64,000 nt of DNA from Brevibacillus reuszeri. Lineage in GTDB: Bacteria; Bacillota; Bacilli; Brevibacillales; Brevibacillaceae. The position numbers and the translations under genes are program-made. Where the stretch lies: the NCBI RefSeq assembly GCF_002897295.1, contig NZ_BEXF01000024.1:1-64000 (forward strand), written 5' to 3'. How positions within the stretch are numbered: the first letter of the stretch is position 1; the number at the start of each line of letters is the position of its first letter. Below the pieces are notes generated by a model. That model was given only the letters and a program-made list of their open reading frames with translations. It was not told the origin of the DNA and ran no database searches. Below are positions 1 through 8,757 of this stretch, one piece after another.

Positions 1-937
1 AGCATTGTCCCGGTGTGAAATGGAAGCTGCCATCAATTTTTTCGTCGAACAAAATGTCCTTCATCGGTTCTCGTATGAAAGGATTGACGCCGATCGCAAA
101 CTCGCCAATATAGCGTGCTCCTTCATCCGTATCAAGAATGCCTTCAAGACGCTTCGTATCATTTGCTGTCGCATTCACAATCTTTCCGTTTGCAAATTCC
201 AGACGCACATTCTCAAACGTAAAGCCCTGATAAGGAGATGGCGTGTTAAAGGTGATGACACCGTTTACCGATTCACGTACTGGACAAGTGAACACTTCAC
301 CATCGGGAATATTGTTTTCGCCTGCGCACAAAACTGCTGGGATTCCTTTGATCGAAAAAGCAAGCTCTGTGCCGGGTCCAATGATTTTCACACGGTCTGT
401 TTTTTCCATTAGCTCTTTTAGTGGCAGCATGGCCTCGGCCATTTTGGCATAATCCATCGTGCAGACATCAAAGAAAAACTGCTCAAAGGCTTCTGTACTC
501 TTATTGGCCAGCTGTGCCACAGCGGGATTCGGGTAGCGCAGATATACCCATTTTTTCTGGAGCCGCACCTGACGCACTGTTTTAGAAAAGGAAGCGGACA
601 GCTTCATCTGCTCGTCGGGCACATCCGAGAGTTCGTTGATGTTGTGTCCTCCCTCGATGAGGATAAAGGCTTGCATCTTCTCCATCCGGAACCGATCAAT
701 CTCTGCCCAAGTCTTCAATTGCTCAGCTGTCCCCTCTAGTAATAGCTGACGTTGTACAGAATGATCCTGCAGATTTACATGAGCGTGTCCGCCTGCCTGA
801 TGGACAGCTTTCACCAGCTCTTTGATCAATGGTGTGTCGATTTCAATCGCCTCAATCAGTACATGATCTCCGGGCTGAACGTGGGTCGAATAGTTCACCA
901 GTACATCTGCCAATTTGGTTAAACGCGAGTCCAGCAT
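1..937 (-). CDS. M29-family aminopeptidase, 3' end cut by window edge
   Basis: Reading the minus strand from the ATG at 937 gives at least 312 residues with no stop before the window edge, so the C-terminus is missing. The translation starts MLDSRLTKLADVLVNYS and contains ILIEGGHNINELSD and a PSPYQGFTFENVRLEF segment, typical of thermophilic M29 metallo-aminopeptidases (AmpS/PepS). These are cytoplasmic two-metal exopeptidases that trim N-terminal residues from short peptides. A GGAGG lies 12 bases before the start, and the overlapping ATG at 945 is in another frame. It follows the peptide-transporter ATPase gene by 44 bases on the same strand, so it is probably the last gene of that operon and degrades the imported peptides. 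Confidence 0.85.
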   Translation of the reverse strand, partial: MLDSRLTKLADVLVNYSTHVQPGDHVLIEAIEIDTPLIKELVKAVHQAGGHAHVNLQDHSVQRQLLLEGTAEQLKTWAEIDRFRMEKMQAFILIEGGHNINELSDVPDEQMKLSASFSKTVRQVRLQKKWVYLRYPNPAVAQLANKSTEAFEQFFFDVCTMDYAKMAEAMLPLKELMEKTDRVKIIGPGTELAFSIKGIPAVLCAGENNIPDGEVFTCPVRESVNGVITFNTPSPYQGFTFENVRLEFANGKIVNATANDTKRLEGILDTDEGARYIGEFAIGVNPFIREPMKDILFDEKIDGSFHFTPGQC

Positions 938-981
938 CGATCCATGGCACCTCCACCTTTTCTAATTTCGGCCGCCTGCAC

Positions 982-1938
982 CTAATAGAGATGACAAGCG
1001 ACCATTCTGCCCTCTACTTCTTTCAAAGCTGGCACTTCCTTTTTGCATACGTCCATGCACGCCCAGCAGCGTGGGTGAAACTTGCAGCCCGCAGGGGGAT
1101 TGGAGGGCGAGGGCAAGTCTCCTGTTAAGATAATCCGTTCCTTTTTCTCATCCGGATCAGAGATAGGTACAGCAGACAGCAGCGATTGCGCGTACGGGTG
1201 CAACGGCTTCTGAAACAGCTCTTCTTTTTTCGCCAGCTCAATGACTTCCCCTAAGTACATGACGGCTACTCTGTCGGCAATGTGTTCAACAACACTTAAA
1301 TCATGAGAAATAAAGAGGTACGTCAGAGAAAACTGCTCTTGCAAATCCTGCAACAGATTGAGAATCTGCGATTGGATCGACACATCCAGAGCGGATACGG
1401 GCTCGTCGGCAATAATCACCTTTGGCCTGAGCATCAAAACCCGCGCAATCCCGATCCGCTGTCTTTGTCCCCCTGAAAATTCGTGGGCATACCGCGTGAG
1501 ATGCCTTTTGCTCAAGCCGACAATTTCAATCGTCTCTTCGAGCAGTGCTTGGCGCTGTTCTCTGGGTATGCGATGGGCTATCAGCGGCTCGGTTAAAATA
1601 TGCTGGATGGTCAGCTTGGGATTGAGCGTATCAAATGGATTTTGAAACACCATCTGCATGTTCCGTCGGACGTTGTGCATATCTGCTTTGCTAAAAGTCC
1701 GAATGTTTTTGCCTTGAAAAACAATCTCTCCTTCTGTCGGCTCTATCAGGCGCAATATGCACCTTCCCAGCGTCGACTTGCCGCAGCCTGACTCCCCGAC
1801 AATCCCCAATGTCTCCCCTTCATTTACGATCACATTCACACCGTTCACTGCATGAACGTAAGACGGCTCTTGAAACCACCCTTTGCCCAGGAGAAACCGC
1901 TTCTGTAAATTTTTCACTTCCAAAAGTGGCGTCGTCAT
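982..1938 (-). CDS. Peptide ABC transporter ATP-binding protein, OppF/DppF type
   Basis: This 318-residue protein is one of the two ATPases of a dipeptide/oligopeptide importer. Walker A is GESGCGKST (about residues 48-56), the ABC signature is [13 protein letters not shown], and Walker B runs into ADEPVSALD. The Cys-containing C-terminal tail ([14 protein letters not shown]) is the oligopeptide-transporter HPY extension found only in Opp/Dpp ATPases. Its ATG overlaps the stop of the preceding ATPase gene by four bases (ATGA), indicating translational coupling. It energises uptake at the cytoplasmic face together with the D-type subunit. Dpp versus Opp specificity cannot be decided from the ATPase. 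Confidence 0.93.
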   Translation of the reverse strand: MTTPLLEVKNLQKRFLLGKGWFQEPSYVHAVNGVNVIVNEGETLGIVGESGCGKSTLGRCILRLIEPTEGEIVFQGKNIRTFSKADMHNVRRNMQMVFQNPFDTLNPKLTIQHILTEPLIAHRIPREQRQALLEETIEIVGLSKRHLTRYAHEFSGGQRQRIGIARVLMLRPKVIIADEPVSALDVSIQSQILNLLQDLQEQFSLTYLFISHDLSVVEHIADRVAVMYLGEVIELAKKEELFQKPLHPYAQSLLSAVPISDPDEKKERIILTGDLPSPSNPPAGCKFHPRCWACMDVCKKEVPALKEVEGRMVACHLY

Positions 1939-2924
1939 AGATTCACCGCCGATCTCTCGCTATTTTCCTGATACAGCCAGCATCTGCACTGGGACTGCTG
2001 GTCCACCGCCATCAGCTGCGGATTCTGTTCAAGACAAACAGGCATGACTTTGTCGCAGCGCGGGGCAAAACGGCAGCCCTTGGGATATTCGTCTGGAGTT
2101 GGTACGCTACCAGCAATGCTGTTCAGTCGCTTTTGTCCTTTGGCTTTATGCGGACTCGACTGGATCAACCCGATGGTGTACGGATGCTTCGGGTTACGCA
2201 GCAGGGATCGTACATCAGCCGATTCAATCACCTGCCCGGCATACATCACCATGACCCGGTCACAGGTCTCGGCGACCACGCCCAAATCATGCGTGATCAT
2301 GATCAGCGACATGCCCATCTCCCTGCGGACTTTTTGAATCAGATCGAGAATTTGCGCCTGTATCGTCACATCGAGAGCCGTCGTCGGTTCATCCGCTATG
2401 AGTAGCTTCGGGCTGCAGGCAATCGCCATCGCAATCATGACACGCTGCCTCATTCCTCCCGATAGGCGATGCGGGTACTCGTGGTAGATTTCACTTGCCC
2501 GCGAGATACCTACCTGTGTAAGCAGCTCGATCACTTTCTCCTTTGCCTCGGCGCGCTTCATGCCTTCATGCTTTTCCAGTCCTTCACTCATTTGCTTGCC
2601 GATGGTCAATACCGGATTGAGAGAGGTCATCGGCTCTTGAAAAATCATCGCCATTTCTTTTCCTCTGAGCCTCTGCATCTCCTTTTCACTGAACGCCAAC
2701 AATTCCTTGCCGTTTAACTGGATGCTTCCCTCGATTTTTCCGTTTTTCCCAAGCAAGCGCATCATCGAGAGCGAGGCGACGCTTTTTCCACAGCCGGACT
2801 CCCCTACGATGCCCAAGGCCTCCCCCTTCTCCACATACAGAGAAAGATCGTCCACTACCTTGAAAGCCTTTTCATTTTTAGCAAACGTGGTTGTCAAACC
2901 GGATACTTCCAGCACGTTTTTCAT
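1935..2924 (-). CDS. Peptide ABC transporter ATP-binding protein, OppD/DppD type
   Basis: The 329-residue product begins [15 protein letters not shown] use the ATG at 2924 because GGAGGAGACAAC precedes it; an upstream in-frame extension to 2996 lacks such a site and runs into the permease gene. Walker A (GESGCGKS), signature [16 protein letters not shown] and [15 protein letters not shown] are intact. The tail carries the HPY-type motif with paired cysteines (GCRFAPRC). It partners with the F-type ATPase just downstream, with which it overlaps by four bases, and with the two permeases upstream. Confidence 0.93.
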   Translation of the reverse strand: MKNVLEVSGLTTTFAKNEKAFKVVDDLSLYVEKGEALGIVGESGCGKSVASLSMMRLLGKNGKIEGSIQLNGKELLAFSEKEMQRLRGKEMAMIFQEPMTSLNPVLTIGKQMSEGLEKHEGMKRAEAKEKVIELLTQVGISRASEIYHEYPHRLSGGMRQRVMIAMAIACSPKLLIADEPTTALDVTIQAQILDLIQKVRREMGMSLIMITHDLGVVAETCDRVMVMYAGQVIESADVRSLLRNPKHPYTIGLIQSSPHKAKGQKRLNSIAGSVPTPDEYPKGCRFAPRCDKVMPVCLEQNPQLMAVDQQSQCRCWLYQENSERSAVNL

Positions 2925-2958
2925 GTTGTCTCCTCCTTGCAAATGATGGACCACGTCC

Positions 2959-3846
2959 TTACGATTTCGGATCAAAAATATCACGCAGGGCATCACCTAG
3001 CATGTAGACGGTAAAGACGACAATCGTAATCGCCAGTCCCGGAAACGTCGCCAGCCACCAAGCTTCCCGCAAGTAATCCTTGCCTTCACTCAGCATCGTT
3101 CCCCATTCGGGAGTCGGGGGTTGGGCTCCCAGTCCAATAAACCCGAGTGCAGATGTCCCTAAAATTGCACCCCCAATGAACATCGTTGTATACACGATCA
3201 GTATATTTGAAATATTCGGAATCAGTTGGTTGATAATAATCCACCAGTTGGAGCTTCCAATTGACCGGCTCGCTTCCACATACCCTGAGCCTTTGACCGT
3301 TAGAGCGGCTCCGCGAACCAAGATGGCAAAACCGGGTATAGATGCGATCCCGATCGCAATCATCGCATTTTCCTGACTGGGTCCAAGTGCAGCTACAATC
3401 GCCAAAGCCAGTACAATCCCTGGCAGTGCAAGCAAAACGTCCATGATCCTCATCATCACGTTGTCAAAAATTCCTCCCAGGTACGCGCTCGTTACACCAA
3501 TGAGCGTTCCAGCGACAAACGTCATCGCAGAAGCCATCACAGCGACAGTCAGAGTCACCCGGGTTCCATACAGCAGACGCGATAAAATATCACGACCGAT
3601 GGCATCCGTCCCGAGCCAAAATTCCGCCGAGGGTCCCTGCATGAAAGCTTCGTAATACGTTTTGGTCGGATCATGCGGGGCAATCCATGGACCAATGATC
3701 CCGATGAGAATAATCCCCAGCATCATGAAGAAGCTGTATTTCGCCTTTCTTTTTTGCATAATCTTGTCCAAGAGTTCAAAGCGGGGTAGTGATCTTTCCT
3801 TCCGCCAGATCGAACGGACAGGAATTGTTTTGTTCAGCTCGCTCAT
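2959..3846 (-). CDS. Peptide ABC transporter permease, DppC/OppC type
   Basis: A 295-residue membrane protein with the long N-terminal cytoplasmic segment before the first membrane helix that is usual for C-type peptide permeases. It contains the DPTKTYYEAFMQGPS and GTDAIGRDILSRLLYGTR segments characteristic of DppC/OppC, and the EAA-type coupling loop near EASRSIGSSNWWIIINQLIPN. It sits between the B-type permease (two-base gap) and the D-type ATPase (34-base gap), so it is the second gene of the operon. It forms half of the membrane channel. Confidence 0.93.
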   Translation of the reverse strand: MSELNKTIPVRSIWRKERSLPRFELLDKIMQKRKAKYSFFMMLGIILIGIIGPWIAPHDPTKTYYEAFMQGPSAEFWLGTDAIGRDILSRLLYGTRVTLTVAVMASAMTFVAGTLIGVTSAYLGGIFDNVMMRIMDVLLALPGIVLALAIVAALGPSQENAMIAIGIASIPGFAILVRGAALTVKGSGYVEASRSIGSSNWWIIINQLIPNISNILIVYTTMFIGGAILGTSALGFIGLGAQPPTPEWGTMLSEGKDYLREAWWLATFPGLAITIVVFTVYMLGDALRDIFDPKS

Positions 3847-3848
3847 GC

Positions 3849-4787
3849 TTACGCTCCCTCCCTTTTTGCTGTGTAATCGATGCGAGGATCAAGAACAGCG
3901 TACAACACGTCAATCAAAATCACGACAAGGACGTAAATCGCACCGATAAACAAGGTCGTTCCCTGAATCATGGGGAAATCCCGCGAGCTGATGGCTTGAA
4001 TTGCCAAAGTCCCGATTCCTGGCCAGTTGAATACTTGCTCGACAATGACGGCACCACCCAAAAGTCCCGCAAATTCCAGTCCGATGACCGCCACAATCGG
4101 GATCATCACGTTGCGAAAGGCGTGGCGCAGCAGCACGATTCGCTCCCCCATTCCTTTTGCACGAGCGGTTCGGATGTAGTCATTGGACAAAACCTCGACC
4201 ATGCCCGCACGCGTCAAGCGGCTCAGTGCCGTCGCCGTCAAAGTTCCAAGCGTGACCGCAGGCAGCACAATATCCATAAATCCGGTTCCTCCCGCGATCG
4301 GAAACCAGCCCAGGTGTACGGAAAACACAAGAATCACCAGCAGCCCCAACCAAAAGCCCGGAAGAGCCATGCCAAAGGTTGAAAACGTCATAATAAGGCC
4401 ATCCAAAAACGTATCTTTAAACCTCGCCGCGAGAACTCCGAGCCCAATCCCGACAACCACGGCCACCCCTAGACTTGCCACGGCCATTTTTGCTGTAGCT
4501 GGAAACCGCTCGGCAATTTCTGTGCTCACGGGTCTGCCTGTTTTGAGCGAAGTACCCAAATCTCCTTTGACCACGCCGGACGCGTAGTCCAAATACTGGA
4601 CGACGAGCGGCTTATTAAGTCCGAGTTCTTCCCTCAATGCTTCGATTTGTTCTACCGTTGCCCGCTGCCCAAGCATAATCCGCACCGGATCACCAGGGAT
4701 GAAATGGATGAGCATAAACGTAAAAACGGATAGTCCAAAGAGCACAATGACACCCGACAGCAACCTTTTTAAAATATATTGCTTCAT
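3849..4787 (-). CDS. Peptide ABC transporter permease, DppB/OppB type
   Basis: This 312-residue permease starts MKQYILKRLLSGVIVLFGLSVFTFMLIHFIPGDP, the standard N-terminus of DppB/OppB proteins (membrane helix followed by PGDPVR). The EAA loop is NDYIRTARAKGMGERIVLLRHAFRN. The operon order is B-C-D-F-aminopeptidase. No substrate-binding protein gene lies in the operon or elsewhere in the window, so the lipoprotein must be encoded elsewhere. A GTGAGG ribosome site precedes the start, and a short upstream reading frame (4784-4891) ends on this start codon. Confidence 0.93.
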   Translation of the reverse strand: MKQYILKRLLSGVIVLFGLSVFTFMLIHFIPGDPVRIMLGQRATVEQIEALREELGLNKPLVVQYLDYASGVVKGDLGTSLKTGRPVSTEIAERFPATAKMAVASLGVAVVVGIGLGVLAARFKDTFLDGLIMTFSTFGMALPGFWLGLLVILVFSVHLGWFPIAGGTGFMDIVLPAVTLGTLTATALSRLTRAGMVEVLSNDYIRTARAKGMGERIVLLRHAFRNVMIPIVAVIGLEFAGLLGGAVIVEQVFNWPGIGTLAIQAISSRDFPMIQGTTLFIGAIYVLVVILIDVLYAVLDPRIDYTAKREGA

Positions 4788-4891
4788 GAGGTCCTCACCC
4801 GGCTGTGAGCAACAAATTGATAATTCCCCTTGTTTCTGCCACGAAAATGCTTGCTGCTGACTTCCCTACAATCCATTCTGTCGTTTGACAT
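4784..4891 (-). CDS. Possible 35-codon leader peptide of the peptide-transporter operon
   Basis: An ATG at 4891 preceded by GGGAGGGG (eight-base spacing) opens a 35-residue frame starting MSNDRMDCREVSS and ending in TGA at 4784-4786, overlapping the dppB-type ATG as ATGA. It lies between the predicted transcription start (about 4957) and the first transporter gene. Strong ribosome site plus stop/start overlap is what translationally coupled leaders show. The peptide has no recognisable domain and is rich in arginine. It could also be chance, since short frames are frequent. Confidence 0.4.
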   Translation of the reverse strand: MSNDRMDCREVSSKHFRGRNKGNYQFVAHSRVRTS

Positions 4892-4921
4892 CTTTCGCCC
4901 CTCCCTGTTCGGTACTTCTTC

Positions 4922-4950
4922 TAACGACATGTGTCGTTATCATGTCGTTA
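4922..4950 (-). promoter_or_regulatory. Operator-like repeats of the peptide-transporter operon
   Basis: Read on the minus strand, ATAACGAC-ATG-ATAACGAC is an 11-bp-period direct repeat, followed by an inverted half-site (TAACGACA-TG-TGTCGTTA palindrome on the plus strand). It begins about 8 bases after the predicted start site. The same TAACGAC-N3-TAAACGAC arrangement stands in front of the M20 amidohydrolase operon (42,055-42,072), so both are probably bound by one regulator. Confidence 0.65.
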
Positions 4951-4963
4951 TTTACTTAAAAAT

Positions 4964-4992
4964 AGTCTATTTGAAATTTAAAGAAAATTCAA
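4964..4992 (-). promoter_or_regulatory. Predicted sigma-A promoter of the peptide-transporter operon
   Basis: On the minus strand TTGAAT (4992-4987), a 17-base spacer and TAGACT (4969-4964). The -10 is imperfect (4 of 6), but spacing is ideal. The start would be near 4957, giving a leader of about 170 bases that holds the operator repeats and the possible 35-codon leader frame. Confidence 0.5.
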
Positions 4993-5138
4993 CACGTATT
5001 TTTCATCTTTTTTCCATAGGTGGCTACCTGCTACCATACGATTCGAAACAAGCACCTGATAACTTTATGAAAAAAGAAAAGCTGACATCGTTTTCCGCGA
5101 CATCAGCTTATCCTTTCCAGCATTTTTATCATGCGTCT

Positions 5139-6317
5139 TTACGTATCTGTCCGCACATCATCCCACTCGTCCTCCATGTAGTTGACGAGCCAATTCAGCG
5201 CCCTGTGACGTTCCAATACGACCTCATCGTTCAGCCCGCCCTCTACAGTCCTGCCATTTATTCTCGCATTGACGCAAGCCCAGTCGTAGCGGTAGATCAA
5301 ATCGGCCTGATCCAGAATCTCTGCCTTGCTGCGCACCACTGCATTCTGATAGAAGGTGTCGTAGTCACCAGCGCTTCGCAAAGCGTCAACCGCCATTCCC
5401 ACATTACAAATTTGGCCGGGAAACTCGAGCTCTTCCTTATACCCGAGTGCCCACAACAGCACCCAGTAGCACTCGTACATCCATACCATCTGGATCGTAT
5501 CTGTCTGGTTGGGCTGGGGATCACCCAATAGCATTTTTTCTTTTTCCGTAAAGAAATTGGCTGCCCCGTATTGCTCAATAATTTCCTCAATAAACTCTCG
5601 CTCTTCCTGGACGTTACCATTTTCGGCGATTCCGCCAGCGTATAAGGCAATCAAGCACAAGGCGATTGCACGCTGGACAATCTCCTCCTTTGTCCTGATG
5701 ATCGCCTCCTCATCCCCGACGATGACCGGCAGATGTGCAATGGAGGGAATCCCCTGCTCCTGCAAAAGCTTGATGCTGCGTGCTTTCCGCTCTTCTCCCG
5801 ACTGCGAAGGCCGGACATGCCTATCGATCAAGTCCACGCTCACATTTAACATAAAATCATCAAGCTCCGATTCCCCCGAGGTATTCAGGATCAAGCTGCC
5901 CTGCTTGTCCAACATATCTCCCGAGGGCAGAAAAACGATGCCAAGCACTTCGCCAGCAACTGTAATAATTCTGCGGAACAGTTCCTCATCTATCTCTTTG
6001 CTTGCTGCGATTCCGACCGCCACATTGAGAGCGGTTATTTGCAGCAGTAGCTTTTGCTTTACTTTTTCGTGGCTTGTTTCGATTTGTGCGAAAAAGCCGT
6101 ACATCCCTTGCTTCATTTGCAGAAATGCTTCCGAATCACTATCCTCGCGCATGAGAGTAAACGTGACCGTACTTTTGCTAAACCATTTTTTATCTGTTAC
6201 CGTTACGGTCTGCCCATCTGCAGACACCTCAACCGACTTGTCACGAAAAGCCTCCATGATTGCATCGATTACTTTTTGGTGCTGCTGTATAGAGACGTAT
6301 AACGTGCAGTGCTTCAT
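5139..6317 (-). CDS. DUF4272-domain protein
   Basis: I start at the ATG at 6317 (MKHCTLYVSIQQHQKV), which has GAGGGAG just upstream; the frame extends further without a ribosome site. The product has 392 residues. The C-terminal half, from about RKARSIKLLQEQGIPSIAHLPV through EEIVQRAIALCLIALYA to YECYWVLLWALGYKEELEFPGQ, matches my recollection of the DUF4272 family. The N-terminal part (about 1-170) is a separate alpha/beta region I do not recognise. There is no signal peptide or membrane segment, so it is probably cytoplasmic. It is divergent from the SUFU-domain gene at 6466 with about 150 bases between. Function is unknown. Confidence 0.75.
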   Translation of the reverse strand: MKHCTLYVSIQQHQKVIDAIMEAFRDKSVEVSADGQTVTVTDKKWFSKSTVTFTLMREDSDSEAFLQMKQGMYGFFAQIETSHEKVKQKLLLQITALNVAVGIAASKEIDEELFRRIITVAGEVLGIVFLPSGDMLDKQGSLILNTSGESELDDFMLNVSVDLIDRHVRPSQSGEERKARSIKLLQEQGIPSIAHLPVIVGDEEAIIRTKEEIVQRAIALCLIALYAGGIAENGNVQEEREFIEEIIEQYGAANFFTEKEKMLLGDPQPNQTDTIQMVWMYECYWVLLWALGYKEELEFPGQICNVGMAVDALRSAGDYDTFYQNAVVRSKAEILDQADLIYRYDWACVNARINGRTVEGGLNDEVVLERHRALNWLVNYMEDEWDDVRTDT

Positions 6318-6465
6318 CCTTCTCCCTCGTTTCTCAACCCAAATTTTCACTAGACGGAATTTTGTCACCAAAAGTCAATTATGGTATTCTATCCCTGTTC
6401 TATGCAAGACGTAATCTCTCTAAATAAGTATCGGACAAACGATTTCAATGATTGAAGGTGATTCG

Positions 6466-7560
6466 ATGAAAAACGTTCTTTTAGAGGAATTTTCGCCCAT
6501 TTGTCAGATTCAAGCCTTTGTAGAAGAGGATGAACATTGTGTCTACTTTTATTTATGGAATAATCCAGGTGAGGAATACGCCAGCATCCGCGCTGGCTGG
6601 GTCAGAAACTACGGGAAGGCCCCAGACACGATAGATGTTGCAGCCATGGAGGATGGTCAAGCTCCGATGCTGCCGCGTGACTGTTGTGCCCACCCGGACG
6701 GTGCTCCCAGACTGGACCCGGATCAGCTTTCCGTCGTCTGGTTCGAGGAAGGCGATGCTGCGGCTCTGCTCTATCAAGGTGAGGTGCTCTCCGTCATTCC
6801 CGGGTGGGCAGGCTCTGCGCCAGATGGCTCCAGCTATCCTGCTTATGCCAAGGATTGCACCGGAGAATCCTCGATCTGCGTTCCACTAGGAACCCCCGAG
6901 ACAAACGAATTGTTTGCCCGCATCGAGTCGGCACAAAAATTTTGGGCGAGCTGGGACGATGATCCATGGCCAGCTATGCAGGAGCAGTTTCTCGGTGCCA
7001 TCACCGCAAGCCTTGGTCCTGTAAAAAAGTATTACGCCATTGACGGAGGCCACTGGCCGCCTAAAGCCATGGTGACGATCGAGAAGGAAAACGTCACCTA
7101 TGTTGTCACACTAGGAGTATCCATTTTGCCTCAGCCAAAGGTCGAGATGTATACAGAGACACCGGAGCTGTTGCGCAGATTCGAATTCGCTTTTGCCTGC
7201 GAAACCGAGTGGCTAGCCAAAAACGAGCAGCAAATGCTGGCATACATCAGCGGTCAAACCTCCCTGCCCTGGTCATACCTGACCTTCCTTGCTCAGGGGC
7301 ACACGATTCCGTGCCGAGAAATCAGTGAGATAGATGAGCGATTTACTTCGATGCTGCTCGCGAAGCCGGACGAGGCTCCTGCTGTATCTTTTCCTATGGT
7401 CGGCGGTGATCCTGTCAATCTGTTGTGGATGATTCCGCTCACAGAGGATGAACTGCATTTTGCACAGACCCACAGCTCCGTAAACTTGGTTCAAAAGGCT
7501 GCCAAGGGTCTTGAGTATTGGATTTTCAATGGGGTAAGCAAGTTTTCTGCTAGTCGGTAA
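6466..7560 (+). CDS. Suppressor-of-fused (SUFU) domain protein
   Basis: The start at 6466 is preferred over the ATG at 6448 because AAGGTG lies five bases before it. The 364-residue product ends in a C-terminal SUFU-like region, with LPWSYLTFLAQGHTIPC followed by LLWMIPLTEDELHFAQTHSS, the hallmark segment of the bacterial SUFU family. The N-terminal half (about 1-170) is an unassigned acidic, tryptophan-containing region. Bacterial SUFU proteins are known as immunity proteins in polymorphic-toxin loci, but no toxin gene is beside this one. A strong terminator follows at 7609. Confidence 0.8.
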   Translation: MKNVLLEEFSPICQIQAFVEEDEHCVYFYLWNNPGEEYASIRAGWVRNYGKAPDTIDVAAMEDGQAPMLPRDCCAHPDGAPRLDPDQLSVVWFEEGDAAALLYQGEVLSVIPGWAGSAPDGSSYPAYAKDCTGESSICVPLGTPETNELFARIESAQKFWASWDDDPWPAMQEQFLGAITASLGPVKKYYAIDGGHWPPKAMVTIEKENVTYVVTLGVSILPQPKVEMYTETPELLRRFEFAFACETEWLAKNEQQMLAYISGQTSLPWSYLTFLAQGHTIPCREISEIDERFTSMLLAKPDEAPAVSFPMVGGDPVNLLWMIPLTEDELHFAQTHSSVNLVQKAAKGLEYWIFNGVSKFSASR

Positions 7561-7608
7561 ACAGGTCTGCGCGAAGGAATTTGTTCGTAATAAGCTTCAG
7601 GGAAAAAG

Positions 7609-7658
7609 GAGTATCTCGGCTTGGTGTAACCATCACACCTCGCCAGATACTCTTTTTT
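7609..7658 (+). terminator. Rho-independent terminator after the SUFU gene
   Basis: GAGTATCT (7609-7616) pairs with AGATACTC (7645-7652), with an inner GGTGT/ACACC stem, followed by six T residues. Confidence 0.85.
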
Positions 7659-7753
7659 GCTTATGCAATTCGTTTTCCCCTGATCTGCAAGCTCGATCTG
7701 TCTGGAAAACGCCCGCTCTTGTCGGCATAAACGAAAACATGAAGATTAATATT

Positions 7754-7782
7754 TAATAGACAAAAATAACATATGTCTATTA
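7754..7782. promoter_or_regulatory. Inverted repeat upstream of the SDR gene
   Basis: TAATAGACA (7754-7762) and TGTCTATTA (7774-7782) are perfect inverted arms separated by 11 bases, 55 bases before the SDR start. The spacing and symmetry fit a dimeric repressor operator. No regulator gene is adjacent. Confidence 0.5.
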
Positions 7783-7836
7783 TTATAAAAACAAACAACT
7801 ACTTCGTCTGTTTATTTTTCTTTCAAGGAGGATGCC

Positions 7837-8694
7837 ATGAATAACTTTTCAAACAAGGTAGCCGTCATCACAGGAGCTGCCAGCGGGATCGGTCGCGCAC
7901 TGGCAACACGCTGTGCGCAGGAAGACATGAAGATCGTGCTTGCGGACGTGGAGGCAGCGGCACTTGCCACAGCGGAGCAGGAATTGAAATCTGCTGGCGC
8001 AACCGTCCTTGCCGTAGTGACTGATGTAGCCAAAGAAAGCGACATCTCAGCTCTGGCTCAAAAAACAATGGAGACTTTCGGTGCAATCCATCTCTTGTTT
8101 AACAATGCCGGGGTTGGCGGAGGCTCCACCATCTGGAACAGCACCTCTGCCGATTGGCAATGGATCATGAACGTCAACCTGTGGGGCGCCATACACGCAA
8201 CACGAATTTTTGTCCCAATCATGCTGCAGCAGGAAACAGAGTGTCATATTGTGAATACAGCATCTCTCGCGGGACTCGAATCAGGTCCAGGAAACAGTAT
8301 TTACCGGGTAAGCAAGCATGCACTTGTCAGTCTGACGGAAACGCTCTACCACGAGCTGAAGCTGATGCGCTCTAACATCGGCGTCTCCTTACTGTGCCCC
8401 GGCTTTGTGCGTACACAAATCTGCGATGCTGAGCGGAATCGTCCTGCCGAGCTAAGTAAGCCTGGCGACATCGCAGCCCCTACTCAGATGACCACCATGA
8501 TTGACCAGTTCATCCGAGCAGGTGTCGAGCAAGGCATCTCTCCTGATGAGATTGCGGAGCAGACGTTTATTGCAATCAAGAACAATCGCTTTTACATTTT
8601 GCCTGATCCAGCCTATAAGCAGAGTGTGAAGCAGCGGATGGAAGATATTTTGAATCAGCAAAATCCGACGTTCGTCGTTCCCTCTACGATTTAG
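7837..8694 (+). CDS. Short-chain dehydrogenase/reductase (SDR) family oxidoreductase
   Basis: A 285-residue classical SDR. The cofactor-binding TGAASGIGRA is at residues 12-21, followed by NNAGVGGG and the catalytic serine/YRVSK segment. The extension after the catalytic site (PTQMTTMIDQFIRAGVEQG) is common in longer SDR members. The ribosome site AAGGAGGATGCC fixes the start. An NAD(P)-dependent alcohol/ketone interconversion is expected, but the substrate cannot be read from sequence. It is a single-gene unit, with an inverted repeat upstream and a bidirectional terminator downstream. Confidence 0.92.
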   Translation: MNNFSNKVAVITGAASGIGRALATRCAQEDMKIVLADVEAAALATAEQELKSAGATVLAVVTDVAKESDISALAQKTMETFGAIHLLFNNAGVGGGSTIWNSTSADWQWIMNVNLWGAIHATRIFVPIMLQQETECHIVNTASLAGLESGPGNSIYRVSKHALVSLTETLYHELKLMRSNIGVSLLCPGFVRTQICDAERNRPAELSKPGDIAAPTQMTTMIDQFIRAGVEQGISPDEIAEQTFIAIKNNRFYILPDPAYKQSVKQRMEDILNQQNPTFVVPSTI

Positions 8695-8714
8695 GGCCAT
8701 AAATGAGCATAGAA

Positions 8715-8746
8715 AAAGAAGCCCCCTCTAAAGGAAGGGCTTCTTT
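8715..8746. terminator. Bidirectional terminator between SDR and ABC permease genes
   Basis: AAAGAAGCCC (8715-8724) and GGGCTTCTTT (8737-8746) form a perfect ten-pair stem. It lies between two convergent genes and has A/T runs on both sides. Confidence 0.85.
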
Positions 8747-8757
8747 CTCCTCTACAT

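Noticed and set aside
3789-4587. Plus-strand frames over the permease genes
   Set aside because: Shadow of the DppB/DppC-type genes, without ribosome sites.
5509-6414. Plus-strand frame of 301 residues
   Set aside because: Antisense to the DUF4272 gene, with low-complexity serine/threonine composition typical of a shadow frame.
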